A stretch of DNA of 64,000 nucleotides from Halomonas halophila (GTDB lineage Bacteria > Pseudomonadota > Gammaproteobacteria > Pseudomonadales > Halomonadaceae), in assembly GCF_030406665.1 (NCBI RefSeq), contig NZ_CP129121.1, positions 992,001 through 1,056,000 on the forward strand, given 5' to 3'. The notes under the pieces are model-generated. The model saw only the letters and a program-made list of their open reading frames with translations, made no database searches and was not told the DNA's origin. Of the stretch, positions 51,705-59,599 are shown piece after piece. Position 1 is the first letter of the stretch, and every line of letters begins with the position of its first letter. A program made the translations under genes and the position numbers.

Positions 51705-52694
51705 CTACGGCGCTTTCGGACCGAATTTCACCGCTTCCGAGAGATGATCGGGCGACAGGTGCGCATAGCGCATGGTCATCTGAATCGACTGGTGGCCCAG
51801 GATCTTCTGCAGCGTGAGCAGGTTGCCGCCGTTCATCATGAAGTGGCTGGCGAAGGTATGCCGCAGGACGTGGGTTCGCTGGCCTTGGGGTAGCTCGATG
51901 CCGCTGCGTTCCAGGGCGCGAGTGAAGGCGAGATAGGCGTCACGCTGGAATAGCCGTCCCATTCTGGGACCATGCTCGAGGAGCTGCTGGTAGAGATCCT
52001 TGCCGATAGGCACCGTCCTGGTCCGGCCGTTCTTGGTGTTGGCGAAGGTGATGCGCTGCTGACGAACGTACTCGGCCCGCAGGGTCTGGGCTTCGCTCCA
52101 GCGAGCGCCGGTCGTGAGGCAGATTGAGGCGATCAGCACCACATCGTGGTTCCGGGACTGGCGCAGTTCGTGAAAGAGCGCGTCGATCTGTTCCGGCGTC
52201 AGGTAGGACGGGGCGCGCTCGGGGATCGGCAGGGCCTTGAGCTTGGCGAAGGGGTTGTCGCCGTGCCATTCGTCCATGCGGATGGCGAAGTTGAACACGG
52301 CCCGCAGGTAGCTGACATCGTGGTTGACGGTGTTCGGAGAGAGCCCTTGTTCCAGGCGCTGCTGACGGAATCGGGCGGCGTCGGAAGGGGTGATGCTGCT
52401 GGCGATGGGGTTGCCCATCTGGCCGGCGAGCTGGCGCAGCTTGTTCAGCCGTGAGTGATTATCGCGCAGGGTGGAGCCGTGCATGTCGTACCAGTACTGG
52501 ACGAGATCCAGGAGCCGACGGCGATCCCGTTTCGGTGGCATGTAGGGCTCACCCATGGTCGCTTTGCCCTTCACGTAGTCCTCGAAGCGCTTGGCTTCGC
52601 CCTTCGACTTGAGGATCTTCCGCACGCGCTTGCCGTAGCGGCCCTCGGGCCACACATCGACCTGCCAGCCGGTGGGGACTTTCTTGATGCTCAT
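51705..52694 (-). CDS. Tyrosine recombinase/integrase
   Basis: The 329-residue protein has the SAM-like N-terminal core-binding domain (about 60-150) and a catalytic domain with Arg198 (TTGARWSEAQTL), His275 and Arg278 (THVLRHTFAS), His301 (ILGHQS) and Tyr310 (MRYAHL). This is the P4/phage-type integrase family that uses tRNA genes. It lies 72 bases from the tRNA and points at it. The start at 52694 overlaps the Rep stop by four bases (ATGA), so integrase is coupled to replication. The longer open frame upstream lies in the Rep gene. Confidence 0.93.
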   Translation of the reverse strand: MSIKKVPTGWQVDVWPEGRYGKRVRKILKSKGEAKRFEDYVKGKATMGEPYMPPKRDRRRLLDLVQYWYDMHGSTLRDNHSRLNKLRQLAGQMGNPIASSITPSDAARFRQQRLEQGLSPNTVNHDVSYLRAVFNFAIRMDEWHGDNPFAKLKALPIPERAPSYLTPEQIDALFHELRQSRNHDVVLIASICLTTGARWSEAQTLRAEYVRQQRITFANTKNGRTRTVPIGKDLYQQLLEHGPRMGRLFQRDAYLAFTRALERSGIELPQGQRTHVLRHTFASHFMMNGGNLLTLQKILGHQSIQMTMRYAHLSPDHLSEAVKFGPKAP

Positions 52695-53983
52695 GCCGCT
52701 TTCCCCAGCAATCGCCGCTCGATGAGCTTCTGTTCCACCAACTGCCGGAAGGCGCCGGCCTGGATGCCGCGTCGGCGGTAGTAGTGCTCGAGGTCCTGCC
52801 ACATGCCGGAGTCCTTGAGGTATTCGATGGCCTGGCGGGTGGTGAAGCCCTGGCGGGCGTAGATCGAGATCAGGTTGCCGAAGGCGAGGCAGACGTTCTT
52901 CTCGTTGCCCAGGCCGGGTTCCTTGCGGGCGCGCTTGTACATGAACGCGGGTTCGTGGGCGTAGAAGCGTGGGTCGTCCTGGAGGCACTGCCACACGGGG
53001 TCGATCAGGTCGCGGGAGTGGTCGAGGCGGTAGCTCTGCATCGCGCTGCGCCAGATCCCGGTGAGGTGGGGTACGGTGTCGGTGAAGCGCTGGAAACCGT
53101 GGGCGTCGTCCAGCACCTCGCCGGTGTCGACGTTGCACGGGATCCCGCGAGCGAACTCGGCCAGCACCGACTGATGAAAGCGCATCTCGATGCGCCAGAC
53201 GTCGCGCTCGGGATCGTAGACCGGGGCGAGGTCGTCGTCGGTGGCGTTGCGCCAGATCCCCTGCCAGAAGTGCAGCTTGTCGCGGTGGTGGGCTTCCTTG
53301 GTCTTGTTGTAGATCGCGCACTGGAGCGCCCCGGCGGTGCCGAACATGAGGGTTTCGGTGCGTCCGTAGCTGGTGGCAATGTTGCCGTGATCGAAGCTCA
53401 GGGTGTCGATGCCGTCGATCTTCATGACCTTCTTCGAGCGGGTGACGAAGCGGTCCATGAAGTCCTTGGGCGGTTCCCAGCCCTGGACGTCGAGGGCGAG
53501 GTGGATGGCACAGCCGGCGGGTTCGACGTGATCGAGCAGGCCGCAGGCGATCAGGGTCATGAAGCGCTGGCAGTCGTCGGGGCTGCGCTCGTGCAGGTAG
53601 TGGGGGGACAGCTCGATCTTGAGGTGCGTGCCGATGTTGTCGGTTTTCACGTGCCGGGCCTGAAAGAACACGATCACGCCGAGGTCGTTGTTCTGCAGGC
53701 GGTAGCGGAAGCCGGACCCCGACGCGCCGGCCCCGACGGCCCAGGTATAGCCCCAGAGGTCGATCATGGCTCCGCGACCCTCATGGTAGGCGCTGATGAT
53801 CTTGTCGAACTGAGGCAGGCAGGGAAGCCCGCGATAGAGCTGACGCACCGTGTCGACGCCGGCATGCAGCAGGTGGAGTCCGTCGAGGTTCACCTGGCCC
53901 TTCGGACTCATGAACAGGTTGCCGGCGGGATCTTGCTGTCCCGTTGCCAACGATTCCCTTGAGTAGCGTTCCCAGCGTTCCAT
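52691..53983 (-). CDS. Replication initiation protein of filamentous phage (Rep_trans/RstA-like)
   Basis: The 430-residue protein resembles the rolling-circle initiators of Pf/CTX-type filamentous phages: LHLLHAGVDTVRQLYRGLP near the N-terminus, conserved HLKIELSPHYL and WRIEMRFHQSVL, and Tyr-containing segments in the middle. It would nick the plus strand to start phage DNA synthesis. I chose the ATG at 53983, with TAGGTG eight bases upstream; a GTG at 53995 is possible. It starts after a 156-base gap with a long hairpin (54069-54136) and is coupled to the integrase. Confidence 0.78.
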   Translation of the reverse strand: MERWERYSRESLATGQQDPAGNLFMSPKGQVNLDGLHLLHAGVDTVRQLYRGLPCLPQFDKIISAYHEGRGAMIDLWGYTWAVGAGASGSGFRYRLQNNDLGVIVFFQARHVKTDNIGTHLKIELSPHYLHERSPDDCQRFMTLIACGLLDHVEPAGCAIHLALDVQGWEPPKDFMDRFVTRSKKVMKIDGIDTLSFDHGNIATSYGRTETLMFGTAGALQCAIYNKTKEAHHRDKLHFWQGIWRNATDDDLAPVYDPERDVWRIEMRFHQSVLAEFARGIPCNVDTGEVLDDAHGFQRFTDTVPHLTGIWRSAMQSYRLDHSRDLIDPVWQCLQDDPRFYAHEPAFMYKRARKEPGLGNEKNVCLAFGNLISIYARQGFTTRQAIEYLKDSGMWQDLEHYYRRRGIQAGAFRQLVEQKLIERRLLGKAA

Positions 53984-54068
53984 TTTGAAAATCACCTATT
54001 GGTCGTTATTGGCAGGTTTCGACACGCTTCGGTGTCATTCTGCGAGACGTGTTACAGGGGGGGTCTCG

Positions 54069-54136
54069 CCGGGCCGCGCGTGCGGCGCGGGGATGCGGGC
54101 GCAAGCGTCCTCTCCCGCGGCGCACGCTCGGCCCGG
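54069..54136. promoter_or_regulatory. Long imperfect hairpin, candidate packaging signal, origin or terminator
   Basis: The arms CCGGGCCGCGCGTGCGGCG and CGGCGCACGCTCGGCCCGG pair over about 19 bases with two mismatches, and the inner CGGGGA/TCTCCCG extends them. It fills the only real gap between the Zot/TraX and Rep genes, where inoviruses often carry a packaging signal or replication origin. Another small hairpin (GACAC-GCTTCG-GTGTC) is at 54021-54036. Confidence 0.55.
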
Positions 54137-54139
54137 GAA

Positions 54140-54820
54140 TCACACCAGCCACCGAAGCAGCCATATGCCCCCCAGATGCGCCGGGTAGAACCAGCGCGTG
54201 AGCCAGCGCGGCAGGTGGATCGGCGGTACGTGAGTGCTTACGAGGGCGAGCAGCAGACACACGCCAAGGAACGCCGAGACGCCGGACAGACTTGTGCCGT
54301 ACTGAGCCAGCGGCCAGCCGATCAGCGGGACGATCCAGGTGATCGGATGGCGGATGGCCAGCATGAAGGCGAGGATCAGCCCCAGGGCGAGCGGGCCGTA
54401 TTCGTTGAGCGCGGTGCCGCAGGCCAGAAGGGCGCCAGCCGCTAGGGCGACGTGATCGCGGTGCCGGTAATAGGCGGCGAGGTAGGCGGCGGCCGCGAGC
54501 GTGAAGCAGATGTTGCCCAAGGGCTGGCCATGCAGGGCCATGAACGGCAGTTGGGCGAGCAAGGCGATGGTGAGTATTCGGTCGGCGTAGCGGCGCGCGT
54601 CGGCCGTGTGCAGGGCGTGCCACGCGACCATGAAGCAGAACAGCGGCAGGGCGACCCGGCCCAGGGTGGCGCGCAGGATCGGAGAGACGTCGCCGGCCGG
54701 GAGCCACAGGCTGACGTGGTCGATGGCCATGGTGACGATGGCGATGCCCTGGACGAGCGGCAGCCAGCCAGGGATGACGCGGGCGGCGGCAGCCGGGGCG
54801 GCGATGGCGGTGGTGTTCAT
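54140..54820 (-). CDS. TraX-family membrane acetyltransferase-like protein
   Basis: The 226-residue protein has six to eight helices and the TraX family patterns AIVTMAIDHVSLWLPAG near the start, GRVALPLFCFMVAWHAL, and RWFYPAHLGGIWLLRWL at the end. TraX of the F plasmid acetylates pilin; related proteins are acyltransferase-like. It is read in the phage operon, coupled to Zot (ATGA at 54817-54820). Its role may be modification of a coat or pilus protein or exclusion of other phages. That is an inference, and a gene of this family is not a standard part of inovirus genomes. Confidence 0.8.
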   Translation of the reverse strand: MNTTAIAAPAAAARVIPGWLPLVQGIAIVTMAIDHVSLWLPAGDVSPILRATLGRVALPLFCFMVAWHALHTADARRYADRILTIALLAQLPFMALHGQPLGNICFTLAAAAYLAAYYRHRDHVALAAGALLACGTALNEYGPLALGLILAFMLAIRHPITWIVPLIGWPLAQYGTSLSGVSAFLGVCLLLALVSTHVPPIHLPRWLTRWFYPAHLGGIWLLRWLV

Positions 54821-55656
54821 AGCTTCAACACCTCCACGTCGTACGGCAGGCCCAGTTCCATGGCGTTGAGGCAGTCGGGGATGGTGGTGCGGATCGGCTT
54901 GCCGTCCTGGTCGTACAGTTGGCAGTAGTCGTCCTTTCGCAAGCCGCCATGGGCGGTGACCGTTTCCGGTGGCGGCGCGACGGGGGCGGTCGACGAGGCG
55001 GGCGCGGCGTCCTCGGCCTCCGCTTGGCTGTCGACGCCCAGGAAGCCCGTCACCGAGTTGGCGGCATAGACCACGGCGCCGGCGGAGCCGAGGAACACGA
55101 AGGGGGCAATGATCAGGATGCGCGGCAGGCGCCGGGTGCCGGTGTGGATCGACGCCGAGGTGTATTCGGCGAAGACCTCCTTGGGGTGCTTCCAGACCGA
55201 TACTTCACAGTCGGCGTCGCCCTTGTGGGCCATGGGGTTGGTGTGACACACGCCCTCGAAGCGGTAGACCAGGGCGCCGCCCATCTTGCCGCGCCGCATC
55301 AGGTGCTCGTGGACTTCGACCAGGGCGCGGACATCGCTGGTGACCTGGGACGGGTTCTGGCAGGTGAGGATGAAATCGATGCCCCGATGGCGGTGGGTTT
55401 CCAGTTCGGCGATCTCGGCGGGCGGCGTGCCGGTGTTGCGGTAGCGGCGCCATCGTTGCTGGCACTCGTCCAGGACGATGACCGAGCCGTCGGGGCAGTC
55501 CATCCATTCGTCGGGGATCGGGGCGGCCCGATTCCAGCCGTTGATGTTGGAGAACACCGGGCGGTCGGGGTGCTCGTCCATGAGCTTGAGCGTCATCCAG
55601 ATGGCGCGCAGCGTCTTGCCGGCGCCGGGTACGGCGGTGATCAGGTGCAGGGACAT
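54817..55656 (-). CDS. Zot-family assembly ATPase (pI)
   Basis: The 279-residue protein has Walker A AVPGAGKT (residues 8-15), Walker B VIVLDE (59-64), a membrane helix at about 183-203 and a short periplasmic tail. This is the pI/Zot morphogenesis protein that pumps ssDNA through the membrane during filamentous-phage assembly. CTX Zot is longer (399 residues), mostly in the tail, so the enterotoxin-like C-terminal part is missing here. It begins 2 bases after the DUF2523 gene stop and overlaps traX. It is not evidence for toxicity. Confidence 0.9.
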   Translation of the reverse strand: MSLHLITAVPGAGKTLRAIWMTLKLMDEHPDRPVFSNINGWNRAAPIPDEWMDCPDGSVIVLDECQQRWRRYRNTGTPPAEIAELETHRHRGIDFILTCQNPSQVTSDVRALVEVHEHLMRRGKMGGALVYRFEGVCHTNPMAHKGDADCEVSVWKHPKEVFAEYTSASIHTGTRRLPRILIIAPFVFLGSAGAVVYAANSVTGFLGVDSQAEAEDAAPASSTAPVAPPPETVTAHGGLRKDDYCQLYDQDGKPIRTTIPDCLNAMELGLPYDVEVLKL

Positions 55657-55657
55657 G

Positions 55658-55948
55658 TCACTTGCCTCCGGTGATGGCGGCGCTGGGTTTGAGGCTCCAG
55701 GCGTTCATGGTCGCGCGGAGCATCAGCGCGGCGCCGATGGACGAGAGGCCGACGTTGAAGCCGGCGAGCTGGACGAACCACAGCACCTGGCCGGACTGGC
55801 CGAGGTAGGACGAGGCCTGGGACAGCAGGCCGTTGATGAGGGCGGTGCCGATGGTGGTGAAGACGACGAGGCCGGCGACGCGGGCGATCAGCGAACTGAC
55901 CAGATAGGTGGCGAAGCCGGACAGGATGCTGACGAGGATGGCGGGCAT
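55658..55948 (-). CDS. DUF2523 minor coat protein (pVI-like)
   Basis: The 96-residue protein has three hydrophobic segments (residues 5-30, 33-55, 60-78) and the DUF2523 type of pattern found between pIII-like and Zot genes in Pf-like inoviruses. It would be the pVI-like end protein that anchors the phage to the membrane during assembly. It starts 3 bases after the pIII-like stop. Confidence 0.8.
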   Translation of the reverse strand: MPAILVSILSGFATYLVSSLIARVAGLVVFTTIGTALINGLLSQASSYLGQSGQVLWFVQLAGFNVGLSSIGAALMLRATMNAWSLKPSAAITGGK

Positions 55949-55950
55949 GA

Positions 55951-57150
55951 TCAGTTCCCCCTGAGCACGATGTAGAGCGAGAGGATCATGCAGACCCCGA
56001 TGACGGCCCCGCGCAGCATGCTGGCGAGGTTGCAGGCCGGCTGCCAGTCGAGGGTGATGGAGCCGCCGAAGGGCACCGAGATCTGCGTAGCACCGGGGCA
56101 GCTACCGCCGCCGAGACCGATGCTGTAGCTGGGCAGCGAGTCGATGGTCTCGACCTGCCACTGGGTCTCGACCTCACCGAAGGCGGGAACGGCGGTATTG
56201 AGGTCTTCGAGGGATTGTTCGTAGGCCGCTTCGTCGGCCGTCTTGCCGTCTACGGCGTCGCTCTTGTTGCCCGACATGGCGTCGGACATGGCGTTGGCCC
56301 ACTCGGAGACGCCTTCATAGACGGCCGGGGCGGCGGCGACGTCGGAGGTGATGGCGGCGGCGTCGGGGACGACGGAAATGGCCTCGGTCCAGGCGGGAAT
56401 GAGCTCGGGGGCTTCGTCGGCGATGTCATCGACGATCTCGTCAGGAAGGTGTTCGTCGATGTCCTCAAGATCCTCTTCCGAGGCAGGCGTATCGACGGTG
56501 TCGCCATATTCAAAATCGGATGGGATGGGGTTGGCGGAAAATGTCTCGGTATTCGCCGACACATTGATCACATTGGAAGAGCATCGCTGAGTGCCTGACG
56601 AAGAATGAACATAGGTAACGCTAAAGCCATACTTCATATCGTTCAGTTGCGTGAAATAACAGACGTCCTTGCCAAAGCCAGAGGCATAGTCCTGGGCATA
56701 CTCCAGTGGCGAAGAAAACGCCGTAGGCCCCCCCCAGGTATAAGTCCCCGTCGTATCATTGATGTTGTCCCAGTCGCTATAAAAGGCATTAGGGCTGGAC
56801 TTCATGATGTCGCCCGACTCGGCAATGAAAAGACCGGCCGCTGTGACCGCGATGCCGAGTCCTGGCAATAGACGACCCGCCGACAATACGGCCAATGCCC
56901 CCTGACGTAGCTGGGCACGTGGAATCATCAGCGACAGGTTCTTGTAATACCGGGCGCTGCCGACGGCGTGGCGGTAGGCGGCATTGACCTTGGCGCCGAT
57001 CGCGGCCGAGGTGGATGGGCCGGAGGCGCGGACGGTGAGGATTTCGGCACTGGCGCCGGGCGCGACGGCTAGTGATGGAACAGGAGCCAGAAGGCCCCCA
57101 ATAAGGCCAGCAATACCAACATACCGGGCGAGAGTTCGAGCATGGGTCAT
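55951..57150 (-). CDS. pIII-like adsorption protein
   Basis: The 399-residue protein has a signal peptide ending PSLAVAPG, two N-terminal hydrophobic stretches (about 75-110), a long exported part rich in S, T, D and G, an acidic EEDLEDIDEHLPDEI segment near 210-235, and a C-terminal membrane helix (LRGAVIGVCMILSLYIVL). The C-terminal CPGATQISVPFGGSITLDWQPAC block with two cysteines before the final helix is common to pIII-like/TspB-type proteins. It is in the expected position between the pVIII and DUF2523 genes. Residues about 85-205 are encoded by AT-richer DNA than the rest. Confidence 0.78.
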   Translation of the reverse strand: MTHARTLARYVGIAGLIGGLLAPVPSLAVAPGASAEILTVRASGPSTSAAIGAKVNAAYRHAVGSARYYKNLSLMIPRAQLRQGALAVLSAGRLLPGLGIAVTAAGLFIAESGDIMKSSPNAFYSDWDNINDTTGTYTWGGPTAFSSPLEYAQDYASGFGKDVCYFTQLNDMKYGFSVTYVHSSSGTQRCSSNVINVSANTETFSANPIPSDFEYGDTVDTPASEEDLEDIDEHLPDEIVDDIADEAPELIPAWTEAISVVPDAAAITSDVAAAPAVYEGVSEWANAMSDAMSGNKSDAVDGKTADEAAYEQSLEDLNTAVPAFGEVETQWQVETIDSLPSYSIGLGGGSCPGATQISVPFGGSITLDWQPACNLASMLRGAVIGVCMILSLYIVLRGN

Positions 57151-57216
57151 GGCCTCGGTCCTGAATCGAAAAGGGCCCCCGAAGGGGCCCGGGGTGGGCG
57201 GAGTGTGCGGCGCCGA

Positions 57217-57438
57217 TCAGCGCAGCACGCGGCGGATCAGGGTGAAGACCAGGATGCCGGCCAGCACGCCGAGCACGGCGACCCCCACGGCGTTCACCGG
57301 CCCGGAAGCGCTCTGGATGGTGCTGACCAGGGAACCGGTGTCGATGCCGCCGCCTTCGGTGGCCAGGGCGGAGCCGGAGACCAGGGCGACGGGGATCAGG
57401 GCGATGCGGCGGACCTTCTTGGAGATGAAGCGGGTCAT
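57217..57438 (-). CDS. Major coat protein pVIII-like
   Basis: This 73-residue precursor has a signal peptide with basic start (KKVRR) and cleavage after SALA (residue 26). The 47-residue mature part has a short acidic/polar N-terminus (EGGGIDTG), a 20-residue helix (AVGVAVLGVLAGILVFTLI) and a basic end (RRVLR), exactly the layout of filamentous-phage pVIII. The ATG at 57438 has AGGTAACTGCC upstream. A longer in-frame frame overlaps the gene next to it and is not used. Confidence 0.88.
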   Translation of the reverse strand: MTRFISKKVRRIALIPVALVSGSALATEGGGIDTGSLVSTIQSASGPVNAVGVAVLGVLAGILVFTLIRRVLR

Positions 57439-57443
57439 GGCAG

Positions 57444-57659
57444 TTACCTCATATGCGCGTGGAGAGATTGGGCGAGAGCCCGAATGGCCCAGGCGGCGGC
57501 CCAGACCAGTCCGATGGCGAGGGCGACGGTGACGGCGTCCTCGCCACTCAGCCAAGGCTGGGTACCAGCCTCGACGAGTTCGACGGCGTCGACCCACTCA
57601 AGCGGCCCGGTGCAGGCGCCGATATCGGGGTCGAACGTCGGGCAGACCTGCACCTTCAT
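57444..57659 (-). CDS. Small one-helix phage protein (minor coat candidate)
   Basis: The 71-residue protein has a hydrophilic first half with two cysteines (VCPTFDPDIGACTG), a hydrophobic helix at about 44-62 and a positive end. Small proteins with one helix stand at this position (between ssDNA-binding and major coat genes) in many inoviruses and are minor coat (pVII/pIX-like) candidates. It overlaps the ssDNA-binding gene by four bases (ATGA) and lies 5 bases before the pVIII gene. Function not proven. Confidence 0.65.
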   Translation of the reverse strand: MKVQVCPTFDPDIGACTGPLEWVDAVELVEAGTQPWLSGEDAVTVALAIGLVWAAAWAIRALAQSLHAHMR

Positions 57660-57988
57660 GACTTGGCGGCCTGCTTAGTGTCAGCGGGGGCGGCCTGGGG
57701 ATGGCCGCTGGCGGTGGGTTGGCGCACGGCGATGGCGTGCATCGTCATCTTGCCCTGGGAGGTGCGCATCTCGGCGTCGATCTCGAGGTTGCAGGGCATC
57801 TTGTCGGCCAGCGGGCGGAGCTGGTCGAGGATGTCGTAGGGGGCGGAGATGGTGGCGACCTCGAAGCCCACGCGGTTCTCGTTGCCGGCGTCGGCCTCGT
57901 TCATGAGCGTGAGCTTGGCGCCCTTGACGCCGTTGTCCATGGAGTAGCGCATGGCGCCGATCACGCGGGCTTGGATGGTGTTGATCAT
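57656..57988 (-). CDS. ssDNA-binding protein candidate (pV-like)
   Basis: The 110-residue protein without signal or helix has alternating beta-like segments (GAKLTLMNEADAGNENRVGF, EVATISAPYDILDQL) and a charged end rich in A, Q and K. Size, position and composition are like the pV/DUF1293-type ssDNA-binding proteins of filamentous phages that coat the phage genome before packaging. It overlaps genes on both sides by ATGA. The identification is by position and style. Confidence 0.65.
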   Translation of the reverse strand: MINTIQARVIGAMRYSMDNGVKGAKLTLMNEADAGNENRVGFEVATISAPYDILDQLRPLADKMPCNLEIDAEMRTSQGKMTMHAIAVRQPTASGHPQAAPADTKQAAKS

Positions 57989-58368
57989 GGCTGTGTCCTT
58001 CCTGTTGTGGCGGCTTGGCTGATGCGCTGTTCGCAGTGTTCAGCAAGAGCCGCTAGCTCGGTGGTGAAGGGAGAGTCGCCGTCGATCTCCCGTTGCTGGT
58101 ACTCGGCTTGGCGATAGAGGAGCGCGGCCTTGCCGACGTCCCGGCCGTGGAGGCAGCGGCTGGCCCGCTCCCTCAAGGCTCGGGGCTCCGGGCAGGGGGT
58201 TCCCTGCCGCGCCACCCTGCCCCTCGGTCGATCCGCACGGCAGTCGACGCCGTGGCCGCCGTCAAGGGCGCTCGCTGCGCTCGCCCCCTTGCCCTTGACG
58301 GGGCCCCGGACGCCGACTCGGGGCGCCGTGCGACCGATGGGCGACGGGTGACGGGCAGGGGACTTCAT
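57985..58368 (-). CDS. Hypothetical phage protein
   Basis: A 127-residue ORF overlaps both neighbours by ATGA (57985-57988 and 58365-58368), which supports real translation. The N-terminal half is rich in R, G and P and looks unstructured. The C-terminal half (about 70-125) is a predicted helical pair (GKAALLYRQAEYQQREIDGD and ELAALAEHCEQRISQA). I do not recognise it. The start may lie further downstream than the ATG used. Confidence 0.5.
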   Translation of the reverse strand: MKSPARHPSPIGRTAPRVGVRGPVKGKGASAASALDGGHGVDCRADRPRGRVARQGTPCPEPRALRERASRCLHGRDVGKAALLYRQAEYQQREIDGDSPFTTELAALAEHCEQRISQAATTGRTQP

Positions 58369-58592
58369 GAGTTGGCCCCGGTGCCTTGGGAGGCGGGCCG
58401 TTCGGTGCCCTGGCCGAGCGCCGAGAGGTCGCCGCGCTCCAGGCGGGCCAAGCCGTCCTGGATGAGCAGCTCGCCCAGGCCGGAGGGGGTGACGTGGTGC
58501 GTGCCGGCCTGGACGAGGTAGCGGCCGTATTCGGCGGCGTCCAGGAACACGCGGATCGGCTGTTTCTTGCCGGTGGCAGTGGCCGTACTCAT
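58365..58592 (-). CDS. Hypothetical small phage protein
   Basis: A 75-residue ORF with ATG at 58592 (GAGGAACACC upstream) encodes a soluble protein with the motif PIRVFLDAAEYGRYLVQAG and a C-terminal leucine-rich helix. Its size and location near the start of the phage operon resemble small regulatory proteins of inoviruses. No function is recognised. The upstream alternative start at 58625 is in frame. Confidence 0.5.
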   Translation of the reverse strand: MSTATATGKKQPIRVFLDAAEYGRYLVQAGTHHVTPSGLGELLIQDGLARLERGDLSALGQGTERPASQGTGANS

Positions 58593-58700
58593 GGGGTGTT
58601 CCTCGGTCAGTGGATCAACAGGCACTAACGCCCTTCGGTTGTTGGGCCCGCGACTCGAATGAATCGGAGATTCATCCTCGCTTGGGCCGGGGAAGGGGCC

Positions 58701-59285
58701 TTAGGGCGGTGTGTCACACCAGGGGCGAACCCCCGGTGGTGCAGAAAGCGGCGACGCGTCAAAAAAGGTGGCCCGCTCGGCCGGCCCGAGGGTGGGACGG
58801 GGCAGGGGGATCGGAGCGACGTTGCGGGCCAAAAGCGCAGGGACGCGACGGGAAACCGGGGTGAAGCAGGGGCGCTCAGGGGCCGCGTCAGCGGCCGGGG
58901 CGTCGGCCAGGGTGTAGGCGCCGAAGCCGAGATAGAACGCCTCATAGAAGGCTTCATAGAGGTGGACGACGACGCGCTTGGCGGCGTCCATGCTGGCGAA
59001 GCCTTGCAGGGAAATGGTGCCGCCGTGCTGAGGCAGGTGGACGGTGACGCCGGGGATCGCGAGGCCGTCGAGCTGGTCAGCGGTGATGCGCTCGCCGAGC
59101 GTGACGTCCCAGCCCAGCAGGTCCGAACCGTAGATGAAGCCGACGTCACGGCCGGACAGGGTCATCTGACGGGACTCGTCGTCGAGGTCGACGGGTTCCT
59201 GGTAGTTGGGGGCGTCGAAGAAGAAGTCGACGAAGGTGCAGGTGGTCGAGGTGCGCGGCTCGTCGAAGCGGATATCGAAGCTCAT
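58701..59285 (-). CDS. Hypothetical phage protein
   Basis: A 194-residue ORF starts with an ATGA overlap of the HTH gene (59282-59285). Its first 110 residues have a mixed alpha/beta pattern (EPRTSTTCTFVDFFFDAPN and MDAAKRVVVHLYEAFYEAFYLGFGAY). The last 80 are P/A/R-rich and look disordered; they may be a tail or weakly translated. No family is recognised. A 108-base gap separates it from the next small gene. Confidence 0.5.
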   Translation of the reverse strand: MSFDIRFDEPRTSTTCTFVDFFFDAPNYQEPVDLDDESRQMTLSGRDVGFIYGSDLLGWDVTLGERITADQLDGLAIPGVTVHLPQHGGTISLQGFASMDAAKRVVVHLYEAFYEAFYLGFGAYTLADAPAADAAPERPCFTPVSRRVPALLARNVAPIPLPRPTLGPAERATFFDASPLSAPPGVRPWCDTPP

Positions 59286-59497
59286 GACCAGTCCTCCTGT
59301 GTGAGGCACTGGGCCTGCAGGAGGGCCACGTTGACCATGCGGTACCGGCCGACTTTCACGGCGGGCAGGTGGCCGTTGCGAATCTGGCCGTAGACGACCC
59401 CTTGTTCGAGGCCGGAGAGCTCGGCGAAACGCTCGATGGTCATCAGAGGCACGTGGGCCGGGACCTGGGGCGCTTGTTGTTGTTCCATCGTCGTCAC
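59282..59497 (-). CDS. Excisionase/MerR-like DNA-binding protein
   Basis: The 71-residue protein consists mainly of one winged-helix DNA-binding domain (MTIERFAELSGLEQGVVYGQIRNGHLPAVKVGRY, given here as the span of residues 19-53), the AlpA/Xis-type pattern. It is the first gene of the phage operon, facing the repressor gene. It could act as an excisionase or as an activator of the lytic genes. Confidence 0.72.
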   Translation of the reverse strand: MTTMEQQQAPQVPAHVPLMTIERFAELSGLEQGVVYGQIRNGHLPAVKVGRYRMVNVALLQAQCLTQEDWS

Positions 59498-59545
59498 CTG
59501 CCTTTGGTTGGCTGTGTTAGGCTTCAGTCAGTAGTCAAAGCTGAA

Positions 59546-59593
59546 GGTATCCATATCTAGATACCGTATCTAAATTTGAATATATCCGGATAT
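59546..59593. promoter_or_regulatory. Palindromic operator cluster between repressor and phage operon
   Basis: Inverted repeat GGTATC (59546-59551)/GATACC (59560-59565) encloses the palindrome TATCTAGATA (59554-59563); a second, perfect 12-bp palindrome ATATCCGGATAT is at 59582-59593, directly before the repressor start. Such paired palindromes are typical for phage repressor operators. Confidence 0.6.
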
Positions 59594-59599
59594 GAATTC

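Noticed and set aside
51705..53321. A 538-codon version of the integrase gene
   Set aside because: The extra N-terminus lies in the Rep gene in another frame and has shadow-type R/P/H composition; the ATGA overlap at 52691-52694 gives the real start.
54817..55656. Reading the Zot-family gene as an enterotoxin
   Set aside because: Only the ATPase and membrane parts are present and the C-terminal region of CTX Zot linked to tight-junction effects is missing; it is a phage assembly protein.
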